Assembly (NCBI GenBank): GCA_944320135.1 | Contig: CALUGI010000007.1 | Location: 33,776-97,775 of the forward strand | DNA from: an uncultured Phocaeicola sp. | GTDB taxonomy: Bacteria > Bacteroidota > Bacteroidia > Bacteroidales > Bacteroidaceae | Length of the DNA stretch: 64,000 nucleotides | Reading direction: 5' to 3' | Shown: positions 27,482 to 36,872 of the stretch, piece after piece | Layout of the letters: every line of letters begins with the position of its first letter | Numbering within the stretch: the stretch's first letter is position 1 | Position numbers and translations under genes: made by a program | The notes under the pieces: generated by a model | Told to the model about the DNA's origin: nothing | Databases searched by the model: none | The model's input: the letters and a program-made list of their open reading frames with translations, nothing else

Positions 27482-29202
27482 ATCTTTTCAATCCAGCCCG
27501 CTACTTCGTCAACGCTTGGGTTCTTCAGTTCGAGCTTGTATTTCTTGTTGATTCCGCAGATGTCCATGTGTACCTTCTGCGGGTTTATTTCTTTCATGTC
27601 GGAGACGAGATTGTATCCGGCTTTCTGGATTACGGGAACCCAGTCGGCGGGGATTCCGAGAGCCGTGAACTTGTCGGCGGAATCCTTCGGGGCAACCTTT
27701 TCCGGGCGCATCTGCGGGAAGAACAGCACTTCCTGAATGAAAGTCTTTCCCGTCATGAGCATGACCAGACGGTCGATGCCGATGCCGATACCGCTTGTGG
27801 GAGGCATGCCATACTGCAGGGCGCGCAGGAAGTCCTGGTCGATAATCATCGCTTCGTCATCTCCCTTGTCGGCCAGACGCATCTGTTCCTTGAAGCGTTC
27901 TTCCTGGTCTATCGGGTCGTTCAGCTCCGAGTAGGCGTTGGCCAGTTCCTTTCCGTTCACCATCAGTTCGAAGCGTTCGGTCAGTCCGGGTTTCGAGCGG
28001 TGCATCTTGGTGAGCGGAGACATCTCTACGGGATAGTCGGTGATGAACGTAGGCTGGATGAACGTGCCCTCGCAGAACTCGCCGAAGATTTCGTCTATCA
28101 GCTTGCCTTTTCCCATCGTGTCGTCGATTTCCATGTTCAGTTTCCGGCACACCTCGCGTATCTGCTCCTCGTCCATTCCGTTCAGGTCGTAGCCTGTCTT
28201 TTCCTTGATGGCATCCAGTATCGGGAGACGGCGGTAAGGTGCCTTGAAGCTGATGACGTTCCCGTCGATTTCGCGTTCCGGTTTCCCGTTTACCGCGATG
28301 CAGACCGCTTCGAGCAGCTTTTCGGTGAATGACATCATCCAGTTGTAGTCCTTATATTGTACGTACAGCTCCATGCAGGTGAACTCCGGATTGTGGTTGC
28401 GGTCCATGCCTTCGTTGCGGAAGTTCTTGCCTATTTCATAAACGCCTTCAAATCCGCCCACGATGAGACGTTTCAGATAAAGTTCTGTAGCGATGCGCAT
28501 GTACATGTCCGTGTCGAGAGCGTTGAAGTGGGTGATGAACGGCTTCGCGCTCGCCCCTCCCGCGATATTCTGCAAGGTCGGAGTTTCCACTTCCGTATAT
28601 CCTGCTTCGTCAAGCACGCGGCGGATGGTGCGTATCACTGTGGCGCGTTGCAGGAAGATGTCTTTCACACCGTCGTTTACCACGAGGTCCACGTATCGCT
28701 GGCGGTAGCGGAGCTCAGGGTCGTCAAACTTGTCGTATGCCACTCCATCCTTGTATTTCACTATCGGAAGCGGGCGGAGCGATTTGGCCAGTACGGTCAG
28801 TTCCTTTGCGTGTACGGATACTTCACCCGTCTGCGTGCGGAACACGAATCCCTTGATTCCGATGAAGTCGCCAAGGTCAAGCAGACGCTTGAACACGACG
28901 TTGTACAGGTCTTTGTTTTCTTCCGGGCAAATGTCGTCCCTTGTGATATATACTTGTATGCGTCCTTTGGAGTCCTGCAGTTCGACGAATGACGCCTTGC
29001 CCATGATGCGGCGCGACATGATGCGTCCTGCGATGGACACTTCCCGTGCTTCAGCGTCGTCCTTGAATTCTGCTTTGATATCAGTCGAAAAAGCGTCCGT
29101 TACATACTCGGCGGCGGGATACGGATCGATTCCCATCGCTCTCAACTCGTTCAGACTGTTCCGTCTGATAATCTCCTGTTCGCTCAGTTCTAATACGTTC
29201 AT
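27478..29202 (-). CDS. lysS: Lysyl-tRNA synthetase, class II
   Basis: A 574-residue enzyme charging tRNA-Lys. The OB-fold anticodon-binding domain (about 55-165) contains GRIMSRRIMGKASFVELQD. The class II core shows motif 1 (FLQRATVIRTIRRVLDEAGYTEVETP), motif 2 (FRNEGMDRNHNPEFTCMELY) and motif 3 (GIGIGIDRLVMLMTGK). A C-terminal extension of about 70 residues beyond the usual 500 (after MRPEKVAPKDSADKF) is common in Bacteroidota LysS. First gene of a three-gene operon with its own -7 box. Confidence 0.97.
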   Translation of the reverse strand: MNVLELSEQEIIRRNSLNELRAMGIDPYPAAEYVTDAFSTDIKAEFKDDAEAREVSIAGRIMSRRIMGKASFVELQDSKGRIQVYITRDDICPEENKDLYNVVFKRLLDLGDFIGIKGFVFRTQTGEVSVHAKELTVLAKSLRPLPIVKYKDGVAYDKFDDPELRYRQRYVDLVVNDGVKDIFLQRATVIRTIRRVLDEAGYTEVETPTLQNIAGGASAKPFITHFNALDTDMYMRIATELYLKRLIVGGFEGVYEIGKNFRNEGMDRNHNPEFTCMELYVQYKDYNWMMSFTEKLLEAVCIAVNGKPEREIDGNVISFKAPYRRLPILDAIKEKTGYDLNGMDEEQIREVCRKLNMEIDDTMGKGKLIDEIFGEFCEGTFIQPTFITDYPVEMSPLTKMHRSKPGLTERFELMVNGKELANAYSELNDPIDQEERFKEQMRLADKGDDEAMIIDQDFLRALQYGMPPTSGIGIGIDRLVMLMTGKTFIQEVLFFPQMRPEKVAPKDSADKFTALGIPADWVPVIQKAGYNLVSDMKEINPQKVHMDICGINKKYKLELKNPSVDEVAGWIEKI

Positions 29203-29230
29203 TTCTTAGTACTTTAACTCATTTTCGCGA

Positions 29231-29238
29231 CAAAAATA
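29231..29238 (-). promoter_or_regulatory. -7 box of lysS
   Basis: TATTTTTG on the minus strand fits TAnnTTTG. It lies 28 nt before the lysS ATG. A TTTG occurs only 12 nt further upstream, too close for a standard -33 element. Confidence 0.5.
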
Positions 29239-29331
29239 AAAAATATTTTGCAAACCATCCTTATAATTCCGTTCTTTTAATGAAAATCCGGCAGCTTTGC
29301 CGAAAAGTTCCGCCGTTTTATGTGGAAAGTG

Positions 29332-29357
29332 CGGCGGCTTTTGCGCAAAAGCCGCCG
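29332..29357 (-). terminator. 26-bp perfect palindrome after the AmpG-like gene
   Basis: CGGCGGCTTTTGC joined directly to its reverse complement, 5 nt beyond the stop codon at 29362. It can fold as an 11-bp stem with a GCGC loop. No strong T-run follows, so termination strength is uncertain. Confidence 0.5.
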
Positions 29358-29361
29358 GGCT

Positions 29362-30627
29362 TTACTGCTTCTTTCCGAATTCCAGATCAATTTTCAGCAG
29401 GGCGGTCACTCCGAAAGTGGCCAGCGTGCATACCATAATCCAGACAAAGAAAAGCCGGTAGCCCAGAAGCTCCTGCATCCATCCTGCAATCATGCCGGGA
29501 AGCATCATGCCCAATGCCATGAAAGCCGTGCAGATGGCATAGTGCGACGTTTGGCGGTTGCCTTTCGAGAAGTAGATGAGATAGAGCATGTAGGCGGTGA
29601 ATCCGAATCCGTAGCCGAACTGTTCGATGAAGATGCAGGCGTTAATCGTCCACAGGTTCGACGGGAGGGCATAACTCATGTAGACATACACGATGTCGGG
29701 CAGCGAGATGGCCCACACCATCGGCCAGAGCCATCGGCGCAGTCCGTGGCGCGCCGTAGCTATTCCTCCCAAAATGCCTCCTAACGTCAGCCCGATGATG
29801 CCGAGCGTCCCTTGCGAGAATCCTATTTGCGCGGTGGTCATGCCCAATCCCCCCTCGTCTGCCGGGTCGAGCAGGAAGGGAATGCTCATTTTCGCTAACT
29901 GCGCTTCCGGAAGCCGGTAGAGCAGCATGAAAAGGATAGCGGCTGCAGCCTGCTTTTTCCGGAAGAAGGAAACGACGGTTTGTGCGAAGCCTTGCAGGAT
30001 GCTGCCCGCCTGTATGCGGCCGGAAGAACGGTCGGCCGACGGGCGGGGAAGCAGGAGCGAGTGGTAGAGCCACAGTCCCAGAACCGTTCCCGCAAGGATG
30101 AAGAAAGTGATGCTCCAGGCGTAGCTGATGCGTCCGGTGGTTTCTTCCAGCCAGCCCGCCAGCATGATGAGCAGCCCTTGGCCCGCGATGGTGGAGAAGC
30201 GGTAGAAAGTGCTTCGGATGCCCACGAAAAGGGCTTGCTGATGGGGCGTGAGTCCGAGCATATAGAAGCCGTCGGCGGCAATGTCGTGTGTGGCCGAACT
30301 GAAAGCGACGAGCCAGAACACGGCCAGCGTGAGCTGGAAAAATGCGTCGGCCGGGACGGTGAAGGCAATGCCTGCCAGTCCAGCCCCCAGCATGAGCTGC
30401 ATGTTGACAATCCACCAGCGTTTGGTCTTGAGAAGGTCGACGAACGGGCTCCAAAGGGGCTTGATAATCCACGGCAGGTTGAGCCAGCTGGTGTAAAGAG
30501 CCACTTCAGCGTTTGAAACTCCCATCCGTTTGTACATCACTAACGAGAGGGTCATTACGGCTACGTATGGCAGTCCTTCGGCGAAATACAGCGTGGGCAC
30601 CCATGTCCAAGGGGAAATTTTCTTCAT
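29362..30627 (-). CDS. AmpG-like MFS permease (muropeptide or peptide-sugar importer family)
   Basis: A 421-residue inner-membrane protein with about 12 hydrophobic spans. The AmpG-type N-terminus is YFAEGLPYVAVMTLSLVMYKRMGVSNAEVALYTSW..., and ATHDIAADGFYML matches the AmpG signature around TQDIAxDAY. AmpG imports anhydro-muropeptides for peptidoglycan recycling; other members carry peptides or siderophores. It begins 14 nt after the SpoIID/LytB gene, preceded by a GGGAGGG-like ribosome-binding site, which supports ATG 30627 over the TTG at 30645. Context with a peptidoglycan-cleaving SpoIID protein favours a recycling role (inference). Confidence 0.8.
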   Translation of the reverse strand: MKKISPWTWVPTLYFAEGLPYVAVMTLSLVMYKRMGVSNAEVALYTSWLNLPWIIKPLWSPFVDLLKTKRWWIVNMQLMLGAGLAGIAFTVPADAFFQLTLAVFWLVAFSSATHDIAADGFYMLGLTPHQQALFVGIRSTFYRFSTIAGQGLLIMLAGWLEETTGRISYAWSITFFILAGTVLGLWLYHSLLLPRPSADRSSGRIQAGSILQGFAQTVVSFFRKKQAAAAILFMLLYRLPEAQLAKMSIPFLLDPADEGGLGMTTAQIGFSQGTLGIIGLTLGGILGGIATARHGLRRWLWPMVWAISLPDIVYVYMSYALPSNLWTINACIFIEQFGYGFGFTAYMLYLIYFSKGNRQTSHYAICTAFMALGMMLPGMIAGWMQELLGYRLFFVWIMVCTLATFGVTALLKIDLEFGKKQ

Positions 30628-30641
30628 CGCGCGCCCTCCCG

Positions 30642-31949
30642 TCAATAAAGTTTCCGTATCTCTGCTCCTTTATAGTAGTGGAGCAAAATTTCGTTGTAGC
30701 TGCATCCTTGTCCGCCCATCACGGCAGCTCCTATCTGGCACAGCCCGACTCCGTGTCCCCATCCGGCTCCCGTCAGTTCGAACCATTCGGGCGTTCCTTC
30801 CTTTTGCGGTCCTTTGTCTACCACGAACGCGGAACTGAGCAAATGGCTTTCGGAAAGCGTCCTCCTGATTTCCAGCTCTTTCCCGATGACGAGCGTCTTT
30901 TTCGTGCCTTCAATCCGCAGTTTGCTGATTCTGCCCGACTTCCCCCGTTCTACCGGAACGAGGCCGACGATATTGCCGTAGTCGCATTTCGTGTTGCGGC
31001 GGATGAGGGAAGCGAGCTCTTCTTGCGTGTATCTCACCTTCCATCGGTAAAAATCGTTTGTCTGCCGGTCGTAATTGTTGAGGATTTGCGAGAGTATCCG
31101 CTTGTCGTGCGTGCGGCATAGCGAGTCGGGTTCGGAGCGTATCCAGCGTTCCGCCTCTTTTTCATCGGTCAAGTCGGGCAGCGGTTCTTCTTTTCCGGTG
31201 TCGCGCACGGCGGCCAGATACGGGTATGTTTTGTCTTCCCAGCAGTAGCCGAACTCTTCGGTGGCCCCTCCGCAGCATTTCGAGAAGCGTGCGTCGCAAA
31301 TGTCATGTCCGTACATCAATACCTGCCCGCGCGTGGCTCCGACCGCTTCCGCTACGTTCGGGTTCGATGCGCGGGTGATTCCCTGATAACGCTGGCAGTG
31401 GTCGTCGGCGCATACGTCGAAAATCTCGTGGTCTTCGCGGTCGTACCAGCGGATGTATTCGGCGTCTGTCTTGACGAACGGAAAGAATCCGTTCTTGCGC
31501 CCGGCGGATTTCCGTTTCCTTATCTGCGCCAGCAGCCAGCTCCGCGAGATTACTGCGTGAGCCTTCAGGAACTCTAAAGCCGAGGCCGCACTCATTTCCG
31601 ACGAGATGACGCTGGTCAGGTAGTCTTCGGCAGGGATTTGGTTGATGGCCGTAATCCTTCCTTCGTCCGTCACCAGGCGGAGCGTGCCGAGGAATGTCTG
31701 CGTCTCCTGCTGTTCCCAATGGAAATTGACGCCGATAGTGACGTTGCGGAGCGAGAACGAGGCGTTTTTTTCTAACGGGGTGAAGGCAAGTTCCTGATAT
31801 ACGTTCCCGTTCCAGAGGATTCCTCCTTCGTAGAAACTCACTTTCTGCTCTCCGCTTGCGGTTTCTCCTTTTGCAAGAAACTTGGCATTCAGCGTAAAAC
31901 TTATTTCAAGGGCGTTTACGATGCCTACGTTTATTTCGGGTTCTTTCAT
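30642..31949 (-). CDS. SpoIID/LytB-domain protein
   Basis: A 435-residue protein. The central SpoIID domain (about 90-250) has LRLVTDEGRITAINQIPAEDYLTSVISSEM and LKAHAVISRSWLLAQI. The end is a second conserved block, LTGAGWGHGVGLCQIGAAVMGGQG, typical of SpoIID/LytB proteins. SpoIID is a lytic transglycosylase acting on denuded glycan strands, and LytB-type members enhance amidases. There is no evident signal peptide in MKEPEINVGIVNALEISF, which is odd for a wall enzyme; either export is by other means or it acts on imported fragments. An inserted Cys-containing segment (DICDARFSKCCGGATEEFGYCW) is typical of Bacteroidota members. It is upstream of and likely co-transcribed with the AmpG-like permease. 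Confidence 0.85.
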   Translation of the reverse strand: MKEPEINVGIVNALEISFTLNAKFLAKGETASGEQKVSFYEGGILWNGNVYQELAFTPLEKNASFSLRNVTIGVNFHWEQQETQTFLGTLRLVTDEGRITAINQIPAEDYLTSVISSEMSAASALEFLKAHAVISRSWLLAQIRKRKSAGRKNGFFPFVKTDAEYIRWYDREDHEIFDVCADDHCQRYQGITRASNPNVAEAVGATRGQVLMYGHDICDARFSKCCGGATEEFGYCWEDKTYPYLAAVRDTGKEEPLPDLTDEKEAERWIRSEPDSLCRTHDKRILSQILNNYDRQTNDFYRWKVRYTQEELASLIRRNTKCDYGNIVGLVPVERGKSGRISKLRIEGTKKTLVIGKELEIRRTLSESHLLSSAFVVDKGPQKEGTPEWFELTGAGWGHGVGLCQIGAAVMGGQGCSYNEILLHYYKGAEIRKLY

Positions 31950-32012
31950 CTTTTCGTGGTCAATTGGTTGGTTGATGTCATGGCGGTTGCGGAAACGCAG
32001 GGCTTTTGCCTG

Positions 32013-32072
32013 AAACGCCCCGGCATTCGGTCGGGAGTGCGGGCGCGTTTCCGTTGAAGCTCCGGGGCGTTT
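32013..32072. terminator. Hairpin between the GT2-DUF4922 and SpoIID genes
   Basis: AAACGCCCCGG at 32013-32023 pairs perfectly with 32062-32072 around a 38-nt GC-rich loop that has its own pairing potential. It immediately follows the GT2-DUF4922 stop. The T-run is on the plus strand (GCGTTTTTC), so on the minus strand it may only attenuate. Confidence 0.4.
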
Positions 32073-32073
32073 T

Positions 32074-34494
32074 TCATTGCGTCACTTCGCGATAAATGCG
32101 GGCTATCGTTTCTTCGTCGATTTTCTCGAAGTCTTCCTCTCGCGGAGTGACGATGATTCCTCCCATGTCGAGCGCGCCGGGACTGACCGTCAGCCGGGCG
32201 TTCCCTTCTTCCGCATAGCATTTCGGGCGGTGCTCGGTGCGCGGAAAATAGGCGAGGGTGAATCCGTGCGTCTTGTCGTTCCATGCAAAGAGGTTGTAGC
32301 GCGGTTCCGGTTCGCCTTCACGGAGAGGGAGCGTGCGGAGGTAGTCTGTCACTAAGCGGACGCTCGTGTGCATTCCCTTGTCGGTGACGAAGGCACGTAT
32401 GGGGCATACGTAGTTTTTTATGTCGTATGCGATGCACGAACTTCCTCCGTCTATTTGCTCGAATCCGCATACCGCAGCTCCGGCAATCAGCCTGTCCCAT
32501 TGGCGGATAAAGGGCACGTCGGCTTGGCGCACGGCCTGGAAGTGGAAATGGTCGGGAGCGGAGGCGCCGCATTTCGCGCCGTTGTAGAACACCGTGTAAC
32601 CGTGTTCGAAATGGGTTTCCATCCATGCGGCCAGCCTTCCCGGAAGCTGCCGCGATGTCTTGTCGGCAAGTGCCTGCGGTTCGTGGCGTTCGCTTGAGAT
32701 GGTGAGGTGTCCGGGCAGGATAGGGTAGGGGTTGACGCGCAGGCTGAACGGCTCGTCGAGCGGAATGCGCACGGCGTCTTGCGCTTCGGGCTTGTTGCTG
32801 AGGCAGAGGAAGCACGGACGCGCTTCTATCGATGCCTTGTCGAGTTTGGCGCAAGTGGAGACTGCTCTGGCCGGGTTGAACTGAACTGTGATTTCGTTGC
32901 CTCCTATCGTAAAGTTTCGCGTCTTGATCTGCCGGAGCGACTCGTGGTTTTTCCGCGCCAGTTCCCATTTGTCGAGTTGGGCGGCAAGGAACGCTTCTCC
33001 CGAAACGCTTGGCGAGGGGCAGGCGTATGACGCCGGGTGGAGCATCTTGTCTCTCCTTCGGCGAATCTCCAGCGTGCGGAGGCTGTCCTTGTAGCTGTTG
33101 TTCTGGTTCACCTTTTCGATGCTCAGAGCCGCGTCGGAGTTGCCTTCCCACCGGCGGCAGAGGTAAATCACATCGTATATGCGTCCGATGCGGAAGTCGC
33201 GCGAGAAGGCCAGTCCCAGCGCATAGTCTTCTCCGTAGCTGGTGTTCGGCACGCGAATTTGCCGGAGCAAGGGCGTGTAGAACGCGCGCGGCGCGCCTAA
33301 TCCGTTGATGCGCAGTGCGTTGTTGTGGCCGTTTGTGTCGCTCCACTCCCGATGGTCGATGACTCCGGGAGGCAGGGGCTCCAGATTGAAGTCGGTCATG
33401 CGGTATGAGCCGATGACCATTGCGCACCGCTCCCGGCGGAATGTGCCGACAATGCGGCTCAGCGTGTCGGTGCCGCTGTACAGGTCGTCGCTGTCTAATT
33501 GCACGGCAAATCGTCCGCACTTCGGGTGGTGGACGGCCATGTTCCAGCATCCTCCGATGCCCAAGTCGGAGCGCGAGGGGATTATGTGGATGACTTTCGG
33601 ATTGTCTGCGAACTCTTTGATGCAGGCCGTAGTGCCGTCGGTGGAATGGTTGTCCACGATGATGACGTTGTACGGGAAGTCCGTTTCCTGAGAAAGCGCG
33701 GAGCGGATGGCGTCTTTGACAGTTCGCGCCCGGTTGCGTACAGGGATGATGACCGAGGCTTCGCATTCAAATTCTTCTTCGAAGGAAATCTGCCGGTTTG
33801 CAGGCGGAAGGAAAGCGTTGATGTTTCTCAAATAGTAAGTGAAGGCCGTTTCCCGTTCCAACTGCACGGCTCTGTTCCGAGGGTCAACGTAGTCGAATTG
33901 CTTTTCGCCCGACTTGCGCGGGTCTTCTTCCGTGCAGGTATAGAGAAATTCCCGGATGTGGGTCAGCTCTCCTTGTTCCGACAATGCTAACCGCAATGCG
34001 TACAAAGCCGAGTACTGGTATTCAGGCTGGGAGGCGATGCGCTCGTATGCTTTCTTGAAAGCGTCTGTCTTGATGAGCATGAGCGGGCCGAAATCGAAAT
34101 CGTCGCGCACGCTTCCGGGCTGGTAGTCGATGACAGGATGGGGACAATCCTTCCCGTCTGTCGAGCGCCGGTGGTCGGCATAGACCATCACGGTTTCCGG
34201 AGCGTTCAGATAGTCGCACATCCGCTCCAAGGCGAACGTACCAAGTGCCGGAATCCGGGGAGTGAGGCACAGCAGCACGTAGGGCGTTTGCGAAAGGAGC
34301 GAGATTTGCCGGAGCGTTTCCGTCCTCTGAAAAGAGCCGTACAGAAGGCGTTTGCATACGGCGTTCGCGGTTGCCGGTTGTTCCGAAAGCAGGTATGTTT
34401 GGTCGATAAGAGGATGAGACGACAATTGTTCTTCCTCTTTATTTTGTTGGCATTCAGTGTTGTATGGTAAAAAGCAGGTGATAGTTCGTTTCAT
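32074..34494 (-). CDS. GT2 glycosyltransferase fused to DUF4922 HIT-like nucleotidyltransferase domain
   Basis: An 806-residue cytosolic protein. Residues 1-235 are a Bacteroidota-specific N-terminal region ([30 protein letters not shown]). About 245-470 is a GT-A domain: [32 protein letters not shown], metal-binding LDSDD, and [14 protein letters not shown]. About 510-806 is DUF4922, with a zinc-like RPCFLC pair, [15 protein letters not shown], and HFHFQ (codons 32550-32536), which is the HxHxQ motif of GalT/Ap4A phosphorylase-type enzymes. This suggests transfer of a nucleotidyl group to or from a sugar phosphate, coupled to a glycosyltransferase. Neither substrate is known. It is first in a leftward set with SpoIID and AmpG-like genes. 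Confidence 0.82.
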   Translation of the reverse strand: MKRTITCFLPYNTECQQNKEEEQLSSHPLIDQTYLLSEQPATANAVCKRLLYGSFQRTETLRQISLLSQTPYVLLCLTPRIPALGTFALERMCDYLNAPETVMVYADHRRSTDGKDCPHPVIDYQPGSVRDDFDFGPLMLIKTDAFKKAYERIASQPEYQYSALYALRLALSEQGELTHIREFLYTCTEEDPRKSGEKQFDYVDPRNRAVQLERETAFTYYLRNINAFLPPANRQISFEEEFECEASVIIPVRNRARTVKDAIRSALSQETDFPYNVIIVDNHSTDGTTACIKEFADNPKVIHIIPSRSDLGIGGCWNMAVHHPKCGRFAVQLDSDDLYSGTDTLSRIVGTFRRERCAMVIGSYRMTDFNLEPLPPGVIDHREWSDTNGHNNALRINGLGAPRAFYTPLLRQIRVPNTSYGEDYALGLAFSRDFRIGRIYDVIYLCRRWEGNSDAALSIEKVNQNNSYKDSLRTLEIRRRRDKMLHPASYACPSPSVSGEAFLAAQLDKWELARKNHESLRQIKTRNFTIGGNEITVQFNPARAVSTCAKLDKASIEARPCFLCLSNKPEAQDAVRIPLDEPFSLRVNPYPILPGHLTISSERHEPQALADKTSRQLPGRLAAWMETHFEHGYTVFYNGAKCGASAPDHFHFQAVRQADVPFIRQWDRLIAGAAVCGFEQIDGGSSCIAYDIKNYVCPIRAFVTDKGMHTSVRLVTDYLRTLPLREGEPEPRYNLFAWNDKTHGFTLAYFPRTEHRPKCYAEEGNARLTVSPGALDMGGIIVTPREEDFEKIDEETIARIYREVTQ

Positions 34495-34516
34495 TTCGGA
34501 TACATTTTTATGCAGG

Positions 34517-34524
34517 CAAAGATA
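34517..34524 (-). promoter_or_regulatory. -7 box of the GT2-DUF4922 gene
   Basis: TATCTTTG on the minus strand is a full TAnnTTTG match, 22 nt before ATG 34494. No -33 TTTG is visible. Confidence 0.5.
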
Positions 34525-34545
34525 GGGATTTATCTTATTTTTCTC

Positions 34546-34553
34546 TAACTTTG
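34546..34553 (+). promoter_or_regulatory. -7 box of the rlmN-pdxA operon
   Basis: TAACTTTG is a full TAnnTTTG match. Transcription from about 34559 would give a leader of roughly 160 nt before the rlmN ATG at 34721. It is back-to-back with the GT2 promoter. Confidence 0.5.
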
Positions 34554-34611
34554 TGCGCTAATTGTATGACAAAAACAAAGAAATCGGATGCCTGCATTCG
34601 GGCCGGTGTGT

Positions 34612-34672
34612 CCGCTTCAGGAAAACGCGGGTGCGTTTTGACGGAAACGTCTGCGCGTTCGGGCTGAAGCGG
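34612..34672 (+). other. Candidate structured RNA in the rlmN leader
   Basis: CCGCTTCAG (34612-34620) pairs with CTGAAGCGG (34664-34672) and encloses two hairpins: AAAACGC-GGGT-GCGTTTT (34622-34639) and GACG-GAAA-CGTC (34640-34651), the latter with a GNRA tetraloop. This makes a multibranched fold in the predicted 5' leader. A 10-nt direct repeat (TTCGGGCCGG) lies on either side at about 34597 and 34680. The region is open as a TTG-initiated N-terminal extension of rlmN, but that extension has no family support. Confidence 0.4.
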
Positions 34673-34720
34673 GCGGGCGTTCGGGCCGGATGGCGGGGGC
34701 GTTTTAAAACGGAATGGATT

Positions 34721-35758
34721 ATGGGAAAAATTCCTTTGTTGGGAAGGACGCTGGACGAGCTGAAAGAAATCGTGCTTGAATTGGGTATGCCCAAGTTCTC
34801 GGCGGGGCAAATCGCATCATGGATGTACGAGAAGAAGGTGGCTTCTGTCGATGAAATGACCAATCTTTCGCTGAAGAACCGGGAGAAGCTGAACGAATCT
34901 TATGAGATAGGATGCAGCGCGCCGGTGCATGAGGTGCGGTCGGTTGACGGCACGGTAAAGTATCTGTTCCGCACTCCGGAGGGCAACTATATAGAATCGG
35001 TGTATATCCCGGACGGCGACCGCGCCACGCTGTGCGTATCGTCGCAGGTAGGGTGCAAGATGAACTGCAAGTTCTGCATGACAGGCAAGCAGGGATTCGC
35101 GGATGATTTGACGGCCTCCCAAATCCTGAACCAGATATACTCTTTGCCGGAACGCGGCACGCTGACCAATATCGTGTTCATGGGGATGGGAGAACCTCTC
35201 GACAATCTCGACGAGGTGCTCCGGGCTTTGGAAGTGCTTACGGCGGACTACGGCTGGAAATGGAGTCCGCGTCGGATTACCGTTTCGTCGGTCGGGCTTC
35301 GCAAGGGGCTGGAACGCTTCCTGAGGTCGAGCGAATGCCATTTGGCCGTCAGCCTGCATTCTCCTTTCTCCGAGCAGAGGAAAGAACTGGTTCCGGCGGA
35401 AAAGGCTTATTCTACGGCGGAGATATTGGACGTGCTCCGGCAGTACGACTTCAGCAAGCAGCGCCGTCTCTCGTTTGAGTATATCATGTTTAAGGGATTG
35501 AACGACGGCATGATATATGCGAAAGAGCTGGTGAAGCTGCTTCGCGGAATAGATTGCCGCATAAACCTGATACGTTATCACTCCATTCCGGGCGTGAAAC
35601 TGGAAGGAAGCGACGAGGAAACCATATTGGCATTCCGCAACTATCTGACGGGGCACGGGCTTTTCTCCACCGTCCGCGCTTCGAGGGGAGAAGACATATT
35701 CGCTGCGTGCGGAATGTTGTCGACGGCTGAAAAGCAATCCGGAAAGCGTCTGTCATAA
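34721..35758 (+). CDS. rlmN: 23S rRNA A2503 / tRNA A37 C2-methyltransferase
   Basis: A 345-residue radical-SAM enzyme that methylates C2 of A2503 in 23S rRNA and A37 of some tRNAs. The 4Fe-4S motif CKMNCKFC follows VSSQVGC. Other family blocks are NIVFMGMGEPLDN, ITVSSVGLRKG, LAVSLHSPFSEQR, EYIMFKGLND and INLIRYHSIPG. The conserved Cys near the C-terminus is in IFAACGML. The start is set at ATG 34721, giving normal length. It leads a tight operon, 21 nt before pdxA. Confidence 0.95.
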   Translation: MGKIPLLGRTLDELKEIVLELGMPKFSAGQIASWMYEKKVASVDEMTNLSLKNREKLNESYEIGCSAPVHEVRSVDGTVKYLFRTPEGNYIESVYIPDGDRATLCVSSQVGCKMNCKFCMTGKQGFADDLTASQILNQIYSLPERGTLTNIVFMGMGEPLDNLDEVLRALEVLTADYGWKWSPRRITVSSVGLRKGLERFLRSSECHLAVSLHSPFSEQRKELVPAEKAYSTAEILDVLRQYDFSKQRRLSFEYIMFKGLNDGMIYAKELVKLLRGIDCRINLIRYHSIPGVKLEGSDEETILAFRNYLTGHGLFSTVRASRGEDIFAACGMLSTAEKQSGKRLS

Positions 35759-35779
35759 AGTAAACCAAGAAAACAAGAT

Positions 35780-36871
35780 ATGGAAACGAAAAGAATAAGA
35801 GTGGGTATCACCCACGGAGACATCAATGGTATCGGTTATGAAGTGATTCTGAAAACGTTTTCCGACCCGATGATGCTGGAATTGTGTACGCCGGTCATCT
35901 ACGGCTCGCCGAAAGTAGCGGCTTATCATCGGAAGACGATGGATATTCCGGTCAACTTCAGCATTGTCGGTTCGGCTTCCGAGGTGCAAGACGGACGGGT
36001 GAACGTGGTGAACTGCATGAACGAAGAGCTGAAGGTGGAACTCTCGAAGCCTACGTCCGAGGCCGGGAAAGCGGCGTTGCTGGCACTCGACAAGGCTTTG
36101 GAGGAATACCGGGAAGGACTGTTCGACGTGCTGGTCACAGCGCCGGTGAACGCGCAGACCGTTTGGCCGGAAGAAGGTGGCTTTTCCGGACATTCCGAAT
36201 ACCTTCAAGAGCGGACAGGAGAGGGCAAAAAGGCTTTGACCGTTCTCGTGAACCATGACTTCCGCATTGCGCTGGCTACGGGCGACATCCCGGTGCGCGA
36301 AATATCGCACGTTCTGACCAAAGAACTGCTGACGGAAAAGATTGCGGCGTTCAGCCGTTCGCTGAAGATTGACTTTGGTGTGGGGAATCCCCGGATAGCC
36401 GTTTTCGGACTGAACCCTCATGCAGGAGAGAACGGGCCGGAAGGAACGGAAGAAACGGAAATCATCGTTCCTGCCATGAAGGAGATGATAAACAAAGGAG
36501 TACAATGTTTCGGCCCTTATTCGGCGGAGGACTTTATCGGTGCGGGCGACTTTACGCATTTCGACGGCATTCTGGCCATGTATCACGCCCAAGGAATGAT
36601 TCCTTTCAGAACGCTTGCGATGGAAGAAGGGGTGAACTTTACGGCAGGTTTGCCGATTGTACACGTTTCTCCTGTGCATGGCACGGCATACGACATAGCA
36701 GGCCGGGGAATCGCTTCGGAAAGCTCGTTCCGTCAGGCCGTTTATTTGGCGATAGACGTGTTCCGCAGCCGTTGTATGGAGCGGGAAATCTCGGCGCATC
36801 CTTTGCGCAAGCAATATTATGAGAAGAAGGACGATAGCGACAAACTGAAACTGGATACCCCGGAAGACTGA
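35780..36871 (+). CDS. pdxA: 4-hydroxythreonine-4-phosphate dehydrogenase
   Basis: A 363-residue enzyme oxidising 4-phosphohydroxy-L-threonine in the DXP-dependent pyridoxal-phosphate pathway. Signatures are IRVGITHGDINGIGYEVILKTF, VTAPVNAQTVWPEEGGFSGHSEYL, HVLTKELLTEKIAAF, GLNPHAGENGPEGTEE, and the metal/substrate residues in AMYHAQGMIPFRTLAMEEGVNFTAGLP. The C-terminal tail after residue 345 is charged and may be disordered. One base separates its stop from the next gene, so it is firmly in the same operon as the head-group genes although the pathway link is not obvious. Confidence 0.95.
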   Translation: METKRIRVGITHGDINGIGYEVILKTFSDPMMLELCTPVIYGSPKVAAYHRKTMDIPVNFSIVGSASEVQDGRVNVVNCMNEELKVELSKPTSEAGKAALLALDKALEEYREGLFDVLVTAPVNAQTVWPEEGGFSGHSEYLQERTGEGKKALTVLVNHDFRIALATGDIPVREISHVLTKELLTEKIAAFSRSLKIDFGVGNPRIAVFGLNPHAGENGPEGTEETEIIVPAMKEMINKGVQCFGPYSAEDFIGAGDFTHFDGILAMYHAQGMIPFRTLAMEEGVNFTAGLPIVHVSPVHGTAYDIAGRGIASESSFRQAVYLAIDVFRSRCMEREISAHPLRKQYYEKKDDSDKLKLDTPED

Positions 36872-36872
36872 A

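Noticed and set aside
32318-33766. 482-codon open frame overlapping the GT2-DUF4922 gene in another frame
   Set aside because: Arg/Pro-rich composition typical of shadow frames in GC-rich genes; the GT2-DUF4922 frame has clear motifs.
34562-34720. N-terminal extension of rlmN from a TTG
   Set aside because: The 53 extra residues are Arg/Gly/Cys-rich shadow-like sequence over a predicted leader; ATG 34721 fits RlmN length.
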